This document shows, in pieces, positions 16,219 through 24,326 of a stretch of 64,000 bases of DNA. Within the stretch, counting starts at the first letter, position 1. Every line of letters starts with the position of its first letter. The DNA lies in assembly GCF_003633615.1 (NCBI RefSeq), contig NZ_RBKU01000001.1:3224001-3288000 (forward strand), in the 5' to 3' direction. The position numbers and the translations under genes are program-made. The notes below the pieces were generated by a model. That model was not told the origin of the DNA. It worked only from the letters and a program-made list of their open reading frames with translations, and searched no databases. The DNA is from Mucilaginibacter gracilis (GTDB lineage: Bacteria; Bacteroidota; Bacteroidia; Sphingobacteriales; Sphingobacteriaceae).

Positions 16219-16446
16219 ATGACTGCCACAACCATTCGCAAAATAGTATTGGACTACCTGGCCCATGCCGAAGATGATAAGATTAAAGCTATTTACACTT
16301 TATTGAAGGATGATATTGGGTTAGAAAGCGATTTTGCTTTAACCGATGAACAATATAAAATATTGGAAAACGAACGCGAGTTGCACCTTGCTGGCAAAAC
16401 TCAATCATATAATAGGGAACAGGCCCGGCAACTCATTAAGGGATAA
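16219..16446 (+). CDS. Antitoxin of type II toxin-antitoxin pair
   Basis: 75 residues, all-helical, charged, ending L-I-K-G. The segment L-T-D-E-Q-Y-K-I-L-E-N-E-R-E-L-H-L-A-G-K-T is a typical toxin-wrapping tail of antitoxins found with Bacteroidota RelE/ParE toxins. No ribbon-helix-helix could be read clearly. It overlaps the toxin gene by 1 bp (TAATG), so translation is coupled. It should neutralise the toxin and may repress the operon. Confidence 0.75.
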   Translation: MTATTIRKIVLDYLAHAEDDKIKAIYTLLKDDIGLESDFALTDEQYKILENERELHLAGKTQSYNREQARQLIKG

Positions 16447-16736
16447 TGTACCAAATTGTTATTAAGCCGAAAGCCGTAGATATGGCAAGGGACGCTTATG
16501 TTTGGTATGAATTGCAACAACCCGGTTTAGGTGAATTATTTTTAAAGGAACTGGATAATTGTTATGACAAGTTGGAAGCATGGCCTATTGCGTATGCTAA
16601 AATTCGGAAAAATTTCAGGCAAATTATCCTAAAAAAATTTCCTTATGTTTTGGTATTTGAAATTATTAAGCACGAAGTAGTTATTTATGCTGTATTTCAT
16701 ACCAGCCTAAGTCCCAGGAAAAAATTCAAAAGATAA
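16446..16736 (+). CDS. RelE/ParE superfamily toxin
   Basis: 96 residues of the plasmid stabilisation (RelE/ParE) fold: an N-terminal strand Y-Q-I-V-I-K-P-K-A, a helix with A-x-x-W-Y-E-L-Q-Q-P-G-L-G-E-L-F-L-K-E-L, a turn R-x-N-F-R-Q-I-I-L-K-K-F-P-Y-V-L-V-F-E, and V-V-I-Y-A-V-F-H-T near the end. The Y-x-L-Q-x-P-G-L-G-x-x-F motif points to the ParE-like branch, often gyrase-targeting; whether it poisons gyrase or cleaves mRNA cannot be told from sequence. Confidence 0.85.
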   Translation: MYQIVIKPKAVDMARDAYVWYELQQPGLGELFLKELDNCYDKLEAWPIAYAKIRKNFRQIILKKFPYVLVFEIIKHEVVIYAVFHTSLSPRKKFKR

Positions 16737-16787
16737 TCTCAAAATACTTTCAAACTCTTCGTCTTCCTCACTTTCAGTCTAAAAGGT

Positions 16788-16795
16788 TACCTTTG
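16788..16795 (+). promoter_or_regulatory. -7 box (TACCTTTG) of DEAD-box gene
   Basis: TAnnTTTG match ending 5 nt before the ATG at 16801: a near-leaderless promoter. Confidence 0.6.
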
Positions 16796-16800
16796 CTGCT

Positions 16801-18153
16801 ATGTCCGTAACTTTCGAAGATTTTAATTTTAACCGGCAAGTACTCAATGCCATTGCCGATGCCGGTTATACCGAAGCTACGCCTGTTCAGCAAAAAGCCA
16901 TTCCGCCTATCATGAACGGTCAGGACGTGATGGGGATAGCGCAAACCGGTACCGGTAAAACCGCTGCCTATATGCTGCCCATTATTATGCGTTTAAAATA
17001 TGCACAGGGTATGGATGCCCGCGCTATAGTAATTGCCCCAACCCGCGAACTGGCGTTACAAATAGAAGAAAACGCCCGCGAGTTTGCCAAATATACCGAT
17101 TTGCGCATAGTATCGCTTTACGGTGGCCTTGGGCCTAAAACTCAAAAAGAGTTGATGGATAAAGGCGTTGATATTATTGTAGCTACCCCCGGCCGCTTTA
17201 TGGATGTTTACCTTACGGGACACATGGTAACCAAAAAACTGGAAGTTTTAGTTTTAGACGAAGCCGATAAAATGATGGATATGGGTTTTATGCCTCAAAT
17301 AAACCGCATACTAGAGGTTGTTCCGCGTAAGCGACAAAACCTGCTGTTTTCGGCAACCATGAGCGATAAGATACAAACCCTTTCTGCTAACTTTTTGGAG
17401 TTTCCAACCGTTATCGAGGTTACACCGCAGGCTACGCCGGCGCAAACGGTAAATCAAACGCTGTATCATGTACCCAACATGAAAACCAAGATTAACCTGT
17501 TGCGCAGGCTTTTGGATGCTCCTGACGATATTAAAAAACTCATCATTTTTTGTAAAACCCGTGTAGCTGCCGAAGACGTTTATAAATTTATCCTCCGCAA
17601 GTTTGGCGAAAAAGAAGTAAGGGTACTGCATGCCAACAAAGGGCAAAATACCCGCATTAACGCTATTAATGCCTTTAAAAACGACGAGGTTAAAATACTG
17701 GTTGCTACCGATGTTGCTTCGCGCGGAATTGATGTGAGCGATGTGAGCCACGTTATTAACTTTGATGTGCCGGTTGTTTATGAAGATTATGTACACCGGA
17801 TAGGCCGCACCGGTCGTGCTTTCCAAAGCGGGGAGGCTATCACTTTTTGTAACCCTGCCGAAGAATATTACATCAAAAAGATAGAAAAATTGATAAGGCA
17901 ACAAATTCCTGTTGTATTTTTGCCGCCGGAAGTTTTTGTTGACGAAACACCTTACGAGGAAAAACAGGAGCAAGATAGGGAGATTGACATGCAGAAACGC
18001 AAGGAAGATCCCGATTTTAAAGGCGCCTTTCACGAAAAGAAATCGTTAAGCCAGCGCAAAAAATTTGATGCAGCAAAAGCTAAAACCACACATAGTAACA
18101 GGCCCGGTAAAAAAGCTGCGGCTGCACGCTCAAACAGGCAACGTAAGCATTAA
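16801..18153 (+). CDS. rhlE: DEAD-box RNA helicase (RhlE type)
   Basis: 450 residues with both RecA-like domains complete: Q motif with T-P-V-Q-Q-K-A-I-P, Walker A A-Q-T-G-T-G-K-T, P-T-R-E-L-A, T-P-G-R, D-E-A-D, S-A-T, then A-T-D-V-A-S-R-G-I-D and H-R-I-G-R-T-G-R. The C-terminal 60 residues are Lys/Arg/Ala-rich, as in RhlE-like proteins involved in rRNA maturation and mRNA decay. It unwinds RNA with ATP. The symbol rhlE is by closest group; other DEAD-box paralogues are possible. Confidence 0.92.
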   Translation: MSVTFEDFNFNRQVLNAIADAGYTEATPVQQKAIPPIMNGQDVMGIAQTGTGKTAAYMLPIIMRLKYAQGMDARAIVIAPTRELALQIEENAREFAKYTDLRIVSLYGGLGPKTQKELMDKGVDIIVATPGRFMDVYLTGHMVTKKLEVLVLDEADKMMDMGFMPQINRILEVVPRKRQNLLFSATMSDKIQTLSANFLEFPTVIEVTPQATPAQTVNQTLYHVPNMKTKINLLRRLLDAPDDIKKLIIFCKTRVAAEDVYKFILRKFGEKEVRVLHANKGQNTRINAINAFKNDEVKILVATDVASRGIDVSDVSHVINFDVPVVYEDYVHRIGRTGRAFQSGEAITFCNPAEEYYIKKIEKLIRQQIPVVFLPPEVFVDETPYEEKQEQDREIDMQKRKEDPDFKGAFHEKKSLSQRKKFDAAKAKTTHSNRPGKKAAAARSNRQRKH

Positions 18154-18227
18154 TAAATTGAATAAATAATCCCGTTTGAGAGAGGCGAATAGCATAACTC
18201 TTACTTACTACCTTAAAGCACTGATAA

Positions 18228-18494
18228 ATGAAACTCAAAATTACGCCACTCAACATAGCTACGGCCTTTTTTTTAGTAGCGGCGGCTTATGTTGGCATTT
18301 ATGGCATTAAATTGGGCAATAGCAAAACGCTTAATTTTGGCGGAACCATTTGCGCCGTGTTTTTACTGTTTGCATTGGTAGTGTTTGTAATTGATATGAT
18401 GCTGCGCAATTTTTTCGCGGAAACAAAAAAATTATGGATCATTGAGTTAAGCTTTATAACTTTAACTGCTGTGATTTACCTACTTATTAAATAA
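18228..18494 (+). CDS. Small membrane protein, three segments
   Basis: 88 residues with hydrophobic segments at about 9-26, 36-58 and 68-86. No family recognised. It is 15 bp upstream of gldC and points the same way, so the two may be cotranscribed. Confidence 0.6.
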   Translation: MKLKITPLNIATAFFLVAAAYVGIYGIKLGNSKTLNFGGTICAVFLLFALVVFVIDMMLRNFFAETKKLWIIELSFITLTAVIYLLIK

Positions 18495-18509
18495 TACGCT
18501 AAATAAAAA

Positions 18510-18839
18510 ATGAAGAAAGCTGAAATTAAAATTATAGTTGAACTTGATGAAAATAACCTTCCCGAAAGTATTGTTTGGGAATCAACAGATTCGAAAAACA
18601 AAGAGGCATTGCCGGTTAAATCATTTAACCTGTCTTTGTGGGATCATAATTACCAAAATACGTTAACCATAGGCCTATGGACGAAAGATATGCCTGTTGA
18701 CGATATGAAGCGTTTTTTTTACGAAACCCTGCAAACAATGGGCGATAGCTTTTTACGCGCCACAGGTGAAACTAATATAGTGGAAGACCTGCGCGACTAT
18801 TGCGCACACTTTGCCGACAAAATGGAAATCAAACAATAA
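18510..18839 (+). CDS. gldC: Gliding motility protein GldC
   Basis: 109 residues, soluble, matching GldC along its length: an N-terminal strand K-A-E-I-K-I-I-V-E-L-D-E-N-N-L-P-E-S-I-x-W, then S-L-W-D-x-x-x-x-N-T-L-T-I-G-L-W-T-K-D-M and M-K-R-F-F-Y-E-T-L-x-x-M-G-D-S-F. GldC is required for or supports gliding in Flavobacterium but is kept in many non-gliding Bacteroidota. It has no gld neighbours here; other type IX-related genes are at 10.8 and 36.4 kb. Confidence 0.88.
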   Translation: MKKAEIKIIVELDENNLPESIVWESTDSKNKEALPVKSFNLSLWDHNYQNTLTIGLWTKDMPVDDMKRFFYETLQTMGDSFLRATGETNIVEDLRDYCAHFADKMEIKQ

Positions 18840-18850
18840 AAATTAAATAT

Positions 18851-19279
18851 ATGCGAATCGGGTCGTTTATTGCTCTATTGGGTTTTATAGTTTTAACAGC
18901 AGGTACATTTAGCCCCCTGTTAAGTTTTGGAATACGAATGAATGTTTACTCGCTTAACAAACCTTATGGCATTACTATGCTGGTTATAGCTGTGGTAGGT
19001 ATTTTGGGTAGCATACTACAGCAACGTTTGTTAGCAAAAATTGCTTCGTTTGCATCGTTGTTATTAGTTGTGTTGCTTTATGCGGCAGCATTCTCTAAAG
19101 TAAACAGTGCTTTTAGTTTTATACCGTTTAAAGGTTTATCTACAGGTTTATCGCACTTAATTAAATTTAAATGGGGCTGGTATGTGTTGTTTATTGGCGG
19201 TGTAATAGCAGTTGTAGGCAGTATTGCTAATCGCCCGCCGGTAACTATTACAAAACCATCCGAAATAGCACCTATTTAA
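18851..19279 (+). CDS. Membrane protein of unknown function
   Basis: 142 residues with four hydrophobic segments (about 2-22, 37-56, 63-83, 108-130). The ATG at 18851 is chosen because the longer frame would begin inside gldC. Not recognised. It is likely the last gene of the 18228-gldC unit, 11 bp after gldC. Confidence 0.65.
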   Translation: MRIGSFIALLGFIVLTAGTFSPLLSFGIRMNVYSLNKPYGITMLVIAVVGILGSILQQRLLAKIASFASLLLVVLLYAAAFSKVNSAFSFIPFKGLSTGLSHLIKFKWGWYVLFIGGVIAVVGSIANRPPVTITKPSEIAPI

Positions 19280-19413
19280 TAGTAGTTTAAAAAATATTCT
19301 TAAAAGTATATTACTTTTAGTTTACCATTATACATTTGTATAGTGGTTTTTTTTGGTTCGTTTTTCGTTAATTGTTTTTTTAAAACTATTTTTATCAGCA
19401 TAAACGCTATTTT

Positions 19414-22400
19414 ATGGTAAAATTGTCTTTCCGTCAGCAAGTAATAACCGGTTTTTCTGCTTCTATACTGCTTGTTTTTATTATCGGTCTTCTTTCATAC
19501 AATAGCATTAAAAATTTAGAAGTGGATGCCAAATGGGTTGATCATACCCAACAGGTAATTAAAAACTCAAATAACCTGCTCCAGTTAATGATAGATGCCG
19601 AAACCGGTGTGCGTGGTTACGGAGCTACAAACAACAAAGTTTTTTTAGAACCTTATAACACAGCTTTACCTAATATTGCCATTAAGATAGATTCGTTAAA
19701 AAAATTGACTGATGATAATCCTACACAGCAAAAGCGGATAGATTCGTTAAGTTTACTGGTTGAAAAGCAGCTCAATATCCTTAAAACCGATATAGAGACA
19801 AGAGAAGCGAAAGGGCTGGACTATATGGTACAAAACCATATGTTTTTGAACGGTAAAAACAATATGGATAGCATTCGTTATTTACGCGAGCGCATCAATA
19901 ATGAAGAAAATGTTTTGCTTGTGGCCCGCAAACAGAGCTCAATTAAGCAATCAACCACTACAACCTTAATTATTCTTACAGGTTCTACAATATTTCTCTT
20001 GATAATACTTGTGCTGTTTTTTTATATACAGCAAACTTTTGATAAACAGAAAGTAATTGAAGCTAACATTTTAAGTGCTAACTCACAACTGGAAGAAGTA
20101 TTGGCCGAAAATGAAGCCAAAAACTGGCTGCTTACAGGCACAGGTACCCTGAGTGAAATGGTGCAGGGCGAGCAAAGCGAAAAACAACTGGCCGAAAAAA
20201 TTATTACCGAGGCTTGCCAATTTACCGGCGCACAAACGGGTACTTTTTATGTGTTTAATGAAGCCGAAAACTGGTTGGAGTTTGTGGCAGGCTATGCGTT
20301 TCATAATTTGGATGTTATAAAAAAGCACATTAAGCTGAGTGAGGGTTGGATAGGCCAGACCGCTAAGGATGGCAAAATACAATTAATTAAAGGCAAGTTA
20401 AACAGTAGGTTGGGATTAGAGTCGTCGTTACTGTCAAATGATATTGCCGAAACCTTAATTGTGCCTTTCTTTTTTGACAAAAAACTTAAAGGTGTTGTTG
20501 AATTAGCTTTTACCAATGGTTTGAGCAAAGGTGATGAAGACTATTTGCGCACCATTGCTAACATAATGGGTGTATCTATTAACACTGCCCAGGCCCGCAC
20601 TATTATGCACGATTTGTTTGAGGAAGTACAGCAGCAAGCCGAAGAACTGGAGGCACAGCAAGAGGAGCTGCGCACTACCAACGAAGAACTCATCAAAAAA
20701 ACAGAGATGTTGCAGGCATCCGAAGAGGAGTTGCGTGTGCAGCAGGAAGAATTGCGTACCACAAATACCGAACTGGAAGAAAAAGCCAGTTTACTGGAAG
20801 AAAAAAACCAGGCAATTGAAGAGGCCCGCCGTTCCATTGGGCAAAAAATGCGCGAGTTGGAAGCTACGGGTAAATACAAATCGGAGTTTTTGGCCAACAT
20901 GAGCCATGAGTTGCGTACACCGTTAAATAGTATTTTGGTGCTTGCACGGATACTTAAAGACAATAAGGCCCAAACGCTTACAGACGACCAGATTAAGTAT
21001 GCTACCGTAATATTTAATGCCGGTAATGATTTGCTTACCTTGATTAACGATATTTTAGATCTGTCGAAAATAGAATCGGGTAAGTTAGAACTGGTTAATG
21101 AGCAGGTTAAGATAGCCGCAATATTAAAAGATTCGGAAGCGTTATTTGCCGAGGTTGCTAAAAACAAAAACATAATATTTACCACCAGGCTAGAAGCCGG
21201 CGTGCCCGAGTATATCCTTACCGATATGGTACGCACCCAGCAGGTTGTTAAAAACTTGCTATCCAATGCCTTTAAGTTTACATCCGAAAATGGCTCGGTA
21301 TCGGTAATAGCCGATTTAGACGAAACCAGGAAAAACCTTTCTCTTACCATTAAAGATACCGGCATAGGCATCCCTTATGATAAGCAAAAGCTAATTTTTG
21401 AGGCATTTCAGCAAGCGGATGGGTCTACCAGTCGTAAATATGGTGGTACGGGCCTGGGCCTTTCAATAAGCCGCGAATTGGCGCATTTATTGGGTGGGGT
21501 TATTAAATTGAAGAGCACGCCGGGAGAAGGCAGCGAGTTTTCGTTAATATTGCCGTTAGAAGGGATACTTGCTTCAACCCAGCACGAAGCTGATGAAGTG
21601 CCCACAGTAAAATCGTGGATAGAGGGTAACGACGATGCTACACCTTTTGCGTTTGACAAGCCGTTGCAGTTAGATACCAAAAAAAGCGGCCGCACCGAGC
21701 CTTTGGTTGTTATAGTTGAAGACGATAAAAACTTTGCTTCTATACTACAGGATTACGCAAAACAGCACGGCTATAAATCTATTTTAGTACACGATGGCGA
21801 CAGTGCTGTAGCTACCGTTAAAACTAACCAGCCCGATGCCGTAATATTGGATATTATGCTGCCCGGTAAAGATGGCTGGCAAATTTTAAAGGAACTTAAA
21901 AAAGACCCCGAAACTACAAATATACCGGTTCATTTAATGTCGGCTGGGGATGCAGCCGTTAATCGTGTGCGGCAGGAAGGGGCTATTAGCTTTCTTAAAA
22001 AACCAATCAATATAGAAGTTTTAGATAAGCTTTTTAAAGATATGGCTTTTAAAAGCGGCAGTAACTTTAAGCGGATATTGCTTATAGAAGACCACAAAAT
22101 GCAAAGCCAGGCGTTAAAAGATTTGATGGAGAAACAGGGTATTACTGTTGACCAGGCCTTTGATGGCGAAACGGCCTTTAATTTACTGCTAAACAACGAG
22201 TACCAATGTGTGATATTAGACATTAACCTGCCCGATATATCTGGCCTCGACCTGTTGGATAAAATAAAAGAGGTTGAACGCTTTTCGTCATTACCGGTAA
22301 TTGTTAACACGGCAATGGAATTGGATAAAACATCAGTTAGCAGGCTTATGCAGTATGCCAACGCTATGGTGGTGAAAAACAACAAATCGTCCGAACGTTT

Positions 22401-22887
22401 AATTGACGAGGTAAACCTTTTCCTTAACAAAATAAATAGTACCGCAGGTAAAACTTATCCTGCAGCGGTAGAAACTGCAAAAATAAAATCATACGCGGGT
22501 GATAAAAGTATGCTTAAAAACAAAAAAATATTAATTGTTGACGACGATATGCGCAACATTTTTGCGCTTAGCAGCGCCCTGCAAACCTATGATATGCAGG
22601 TTGAGATAGCTAACGACGGCGAAGAATCACTTACCAAGCTGGAAGAGCTTAAAGGCATTGATATGGTGTTAATGGATATTATGATGCCTAAGATGGATGG
22701 ATACGAAGCCATGAGGCGCATACGCCAGCAGCCAAAATGGGCTAAGCTGCCGGTTATAGCGTTAACAGCAAAAGCCATGAAAGAGGATAGGGAAAAGTGC
22801 ATAGAAGCCGGCGCCAATGATTATATAACTAAACCGGTTGATATTGACAGATTATTGGCACTGATGCAATTGTGGCTGGAACAATAA
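19414..22887 (+). CDS. Hybrid sensor histidine kinase with three receiver domains
   Basis: 1157 residues. Order: membrane segment about 10-30; CHASE3-type sensor (D-A-E-T-G-V-R-G-Y near 55); second membrane segment about 187-207; GAF domain about 245-395; a Gln/Glu coiled coil about 400-485 with repeated Q-Q-E-E-L-R-T-T-N units; HisKA with the phosphoacceptor His498 in M-S-H-E-L-R-T-P; HATPase_c with G-T-G-L-G-L-S; then three receivers with Asp813, Asp936 and Asp1088. It would sense through the periplasmic CHASE3 and GAF and pass phosphate along an internal relay. CheR and CheB genes follow directly, 1 bp away. Confidence 0.93.
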   Translation: MVKLSFRQQVITGFSASILLVFIIGLLSYNSIKNLEVDAKWVDHTQQVIKNSNNLLQLMIDAETGVRGYGATNNKVFLEPYNTALPNIAIKIDSLKKLTDDNPTQQKRIDSLSLLVEKQLNILKTDIETREAKGLDYMVQNHMFLNGKNNMDSIRYLRERINNEENVLLVARKQSSIKQSTTTTLIILTGSTIFLLIILVLFFYIQQTFDKQKVIEANILSANSQLEEVLAENEAKNWLLTGTGTLSEMVQGEQSEKQLAEKIITEACQFTGAQTGTFYVFNEAENWLEFVAGYAFHNLDVIKKHIKLSEGWIGQTAKDGKIQLIKGKLNSRLGLESSLLSNDIAETLIVPFFFDKKLKGVVELAFTNGLSKGDEDYLRTIANIMGVSINTAQARTIMHDLFEEVQQQAEELEAQQEELRTTNEELIKKTEMLQASEEELRVQQEELRTTNTELEEKASLLEEKNQAIEEARRSIGQKMRELEATGKYKSEFLANMSHELRTPLNSILVLARILKDNKAQTLTDDQIKYATVIFNAGNDLLTLINDILDLSKIESGKLELVNEQVKIAAILKDSEALFAEVAKNKNIIFTTRLEAGVPEYILTDMVRTQQVVKNLLSNAFKFTSENGSVSVIADLDETRKNLSLTIKDTGIGIPYDKQKLIFEAFQQADGSTSRKYGGTGLGLSISRELAHLLGGVIKLKSTPGEGSEFSLILPLEGILASTQHEADEVPTVKSWIEGNDDATPFAFDKPLQLDTKKSGRTEPLVVIVEDDKNFASILQDYAKQHGYKSILVHDGDSAVATVKTNQPDAVILDIMLPGKDGWQILKELKKDPETTNIPVHLMSAGDAAVNRVRQEGAISFLKKPINIEVLDKLFKDMAFKSGSNFKRILLIEDHKMQSQALKDLMEKQGITVDQAFDGETAFNLLLNNEYQCVILDINLPDISGLDLLDKIKEVERFSSLPVIVNTAMELDKTSVSRLMQYANAMVVKNNKSSERLIDEVNLFLNKINSTAGKTYPAAVETAKIKSYAGDKSMLKNKKILIVDDDMRNIFALSSALQTYDMQVEIANDGEESLTKLEELKGIDMVLMDIMMPKMDGYEAMRRIRQQPKWAKLPVIALTAKAMKEDREKCIEAGANDYITKPVDIDRLLALMQLWLEQ

Positions 22888-22888
22888 A

Positions 22889-23713
22889 ATGAGTATGACA
22901 GACGATATTTCTATATCGGAATTGGATGATCTTATATTGCTGATAAAGCAGGTTCACGGGTTTGATTTTTCAAGTTATACCAAGGCATCGCTTAAACGCA
23001 GGGTTTTGCGTATTATGCAACTCAAAAAGTTGGCTTTTTGGGATTTGAAAAATGTGTTAGTTAACGACCCCTTGTTTTTTCAGGAATTTTTAGATGAGAT
23101 CACGGTTAACGTTACCGAAATGTTTCGCGACCCTACATTTTATAAGGCACTCAATACGCAGGTGTTGCCATACCTGGCTACATTTCAGCACATCAAAGTA
23201 TGGAGCGCAGGCTGCTCATCGGGAGAAGAGGCCTATTCGCTCGCTATGCTGATGCAGGAAGCCGGACTGAAAGACAAAAGCTTTATATACGGAACTGATA
23301 TTAATGCCGAGATGCTTGCCCAGGCTAAAAGGGGTATTTATACTTTGCGCAATATTAAAAGTTATGCCGAAAATTATAAACAAACCGGTCTGCCCGGTAC
23401 GTTAACAGATCATTTTACCATTATGTATGATGCCGGTGCCGTACACAATGAATTGAAGCGGAATACGTTATTTTCGGTACATAACTTAATATCAGATAGT
23501 GTTTTTAACGAATTCCAGATGATATGTTGCCGTAATGTATTTATCTATTTCGAATCGTCGCTTCAGGATAAAATTTTAGAAGTTTTTTATAATAGTTTAT
23601 GTAACCTTGGTTTTTTGTGCTTAGGCTCTAAAGAAACCATTCGCTCTGAGTATTACAGGAAGCGGTTAAAGGTTGTAAATTCGAGGGAGAATATTTATCA
23701 AAAAATTGGATAG
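22889..23713 (+). CDS. cheR: CheR-type protein-glutamate methyltransferase
   Basis: 274 residues. An N-terminal helical CheR domain (with G-F-D-F-S-S-Y-T-K-A-S-L-K-R-R) is followed by the SAM-binding domain: W-S-A-G-C-S-S-G-E-E-A-Y-S-L-A-M, Y-G-T-D-I-N, and the late C-R-N-V-F-I-Y-F motif. It methylates glutamates on receptor-like helices using S-adenosylmethionine. No classical chemoreceptor is encoded nearby; a likely substrate is the coiled coil of the neighbouring kinase, which is inference. Its end overlaps cheB by 8 bp. Confidence 0.92.
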   Translation: MSMTDDISISELDDLILLIKQVHGFDFSSYTKASLKRRVLRIMQLKKLAFWDLKNVLVNDPLFFQEFLDEITVNVTEMFRDPTFYKALNTQVLPYLATFQHIKVWSAGCSSGEEAYSLAMLMQEAGLKDKSFIYGTDINAEMLAQAKRGIYTLRNIKSYAENYKQTGLPGTLTDHFTIMYDAGAVHNELKRNTLFSVHNLISDSVFNEFQMICCRNVFIYFESSLQDKILEVFYNSLCNLGFLCLGSKETIRSEYYRKRLKVVNSRENIYQKIG

Positions 23714-24323
23714 CGATAATTACGAAAACTTGCTGAAGCGATTAAGCGCGGCCGAAGTTGTTATTTTGGGTGGTTCGGCAGGTTCGTTCACGCCTATTTT
23801 TAACATCATTAAAATGTTGCCCCAAACTTACAACAAGGCTATTGTTATTGTAATACATAGGGGTAAAAATAATTTTAGCGATATTGAAAATCTGTTCGGT
23901 GATAATTGTCGTATATTAGTTAGCGAAATTACGGATAAAGATAAAATTACCGGTGGCCATGTTTACATAGCCCCTGCAAATTACCATACTTTGTTTGAAA
24001 AACGTAAAACGTTTGCGTTAGATGTATCCGAACAGGTATGGTATTCAAAACCCTCAATTGATGTTACTTTTGAAAGTGCGGCTGATGCTTACGGAGATAA
24101 GTGTGCCGCAATATTGCTATCGGGCGCTAATCAGGATGGTGCAAGCGGGCTTTTAAAATTGCGAAACAAAGGAGCACTAACCATCGTACAAAGGCCAACT
24201 GATGCCGAGATAGGGATTATGCCTCAGGCCGCGGTTGATATTAACGCCGGGGAATTTATTTTAACAAGCAGTGAAATATTGAAATTAATAAGTGCCAGTT
24301 CAACAGAAACCCAATCTTCATAA
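23706..24323 (+). CDS. cheB: CheB-type protein-glutamate methylesterase (no receiver)
   Basis: 205 residues, catalytic domain only. The Ser-His-Asp triad is visible as Ser24 in L-G-G-S-A-G-S, His51 in V-I-H-R-G-K, and Asp in S-G-A-N-Q-D-G-A-S-G. The start is a TTG inside the end of cheR; no ATG is available before the catalytic Ser. It removes methyl groups added by CheR. Lack of a receiver domain means it is not switched by direct phosphorylation, unlike enteric CheB. Three bp separate it from the next kinase gene. Confidence 0.9.
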   Translation: MDSDNYENLLKRLSAAEVVILGGSAGSFTPIFNIIKMLPQTYNKAIVIVIHRGKNNFSDIENLFGDNCRILVSEITDKDKITGGHVYIAPANYHTLFEKRKTFALDVSEQVWYSKPSIDVTFESAADAYGDKCAAILLSGANQDGASGLLKLRNKGALTIVQRPTDAEIGIMPQAAVDINAGEFILTSSEILKLISASSTETQSS

Positions 24324-24326
24324 GTT

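Noticed and set aside
17311..18033. A 240-codon frame opposite the DEAD-box gene
   Set aside because: Antisense of conserved helicase motifs with no protein family.
20541..21371. A 276-codon Ser-rich frame opposite the hybrid kinase
   Set aside because: Low-complexity Ser composition reflects the antisense of the kinase coiled coil; no promoter or start signal.
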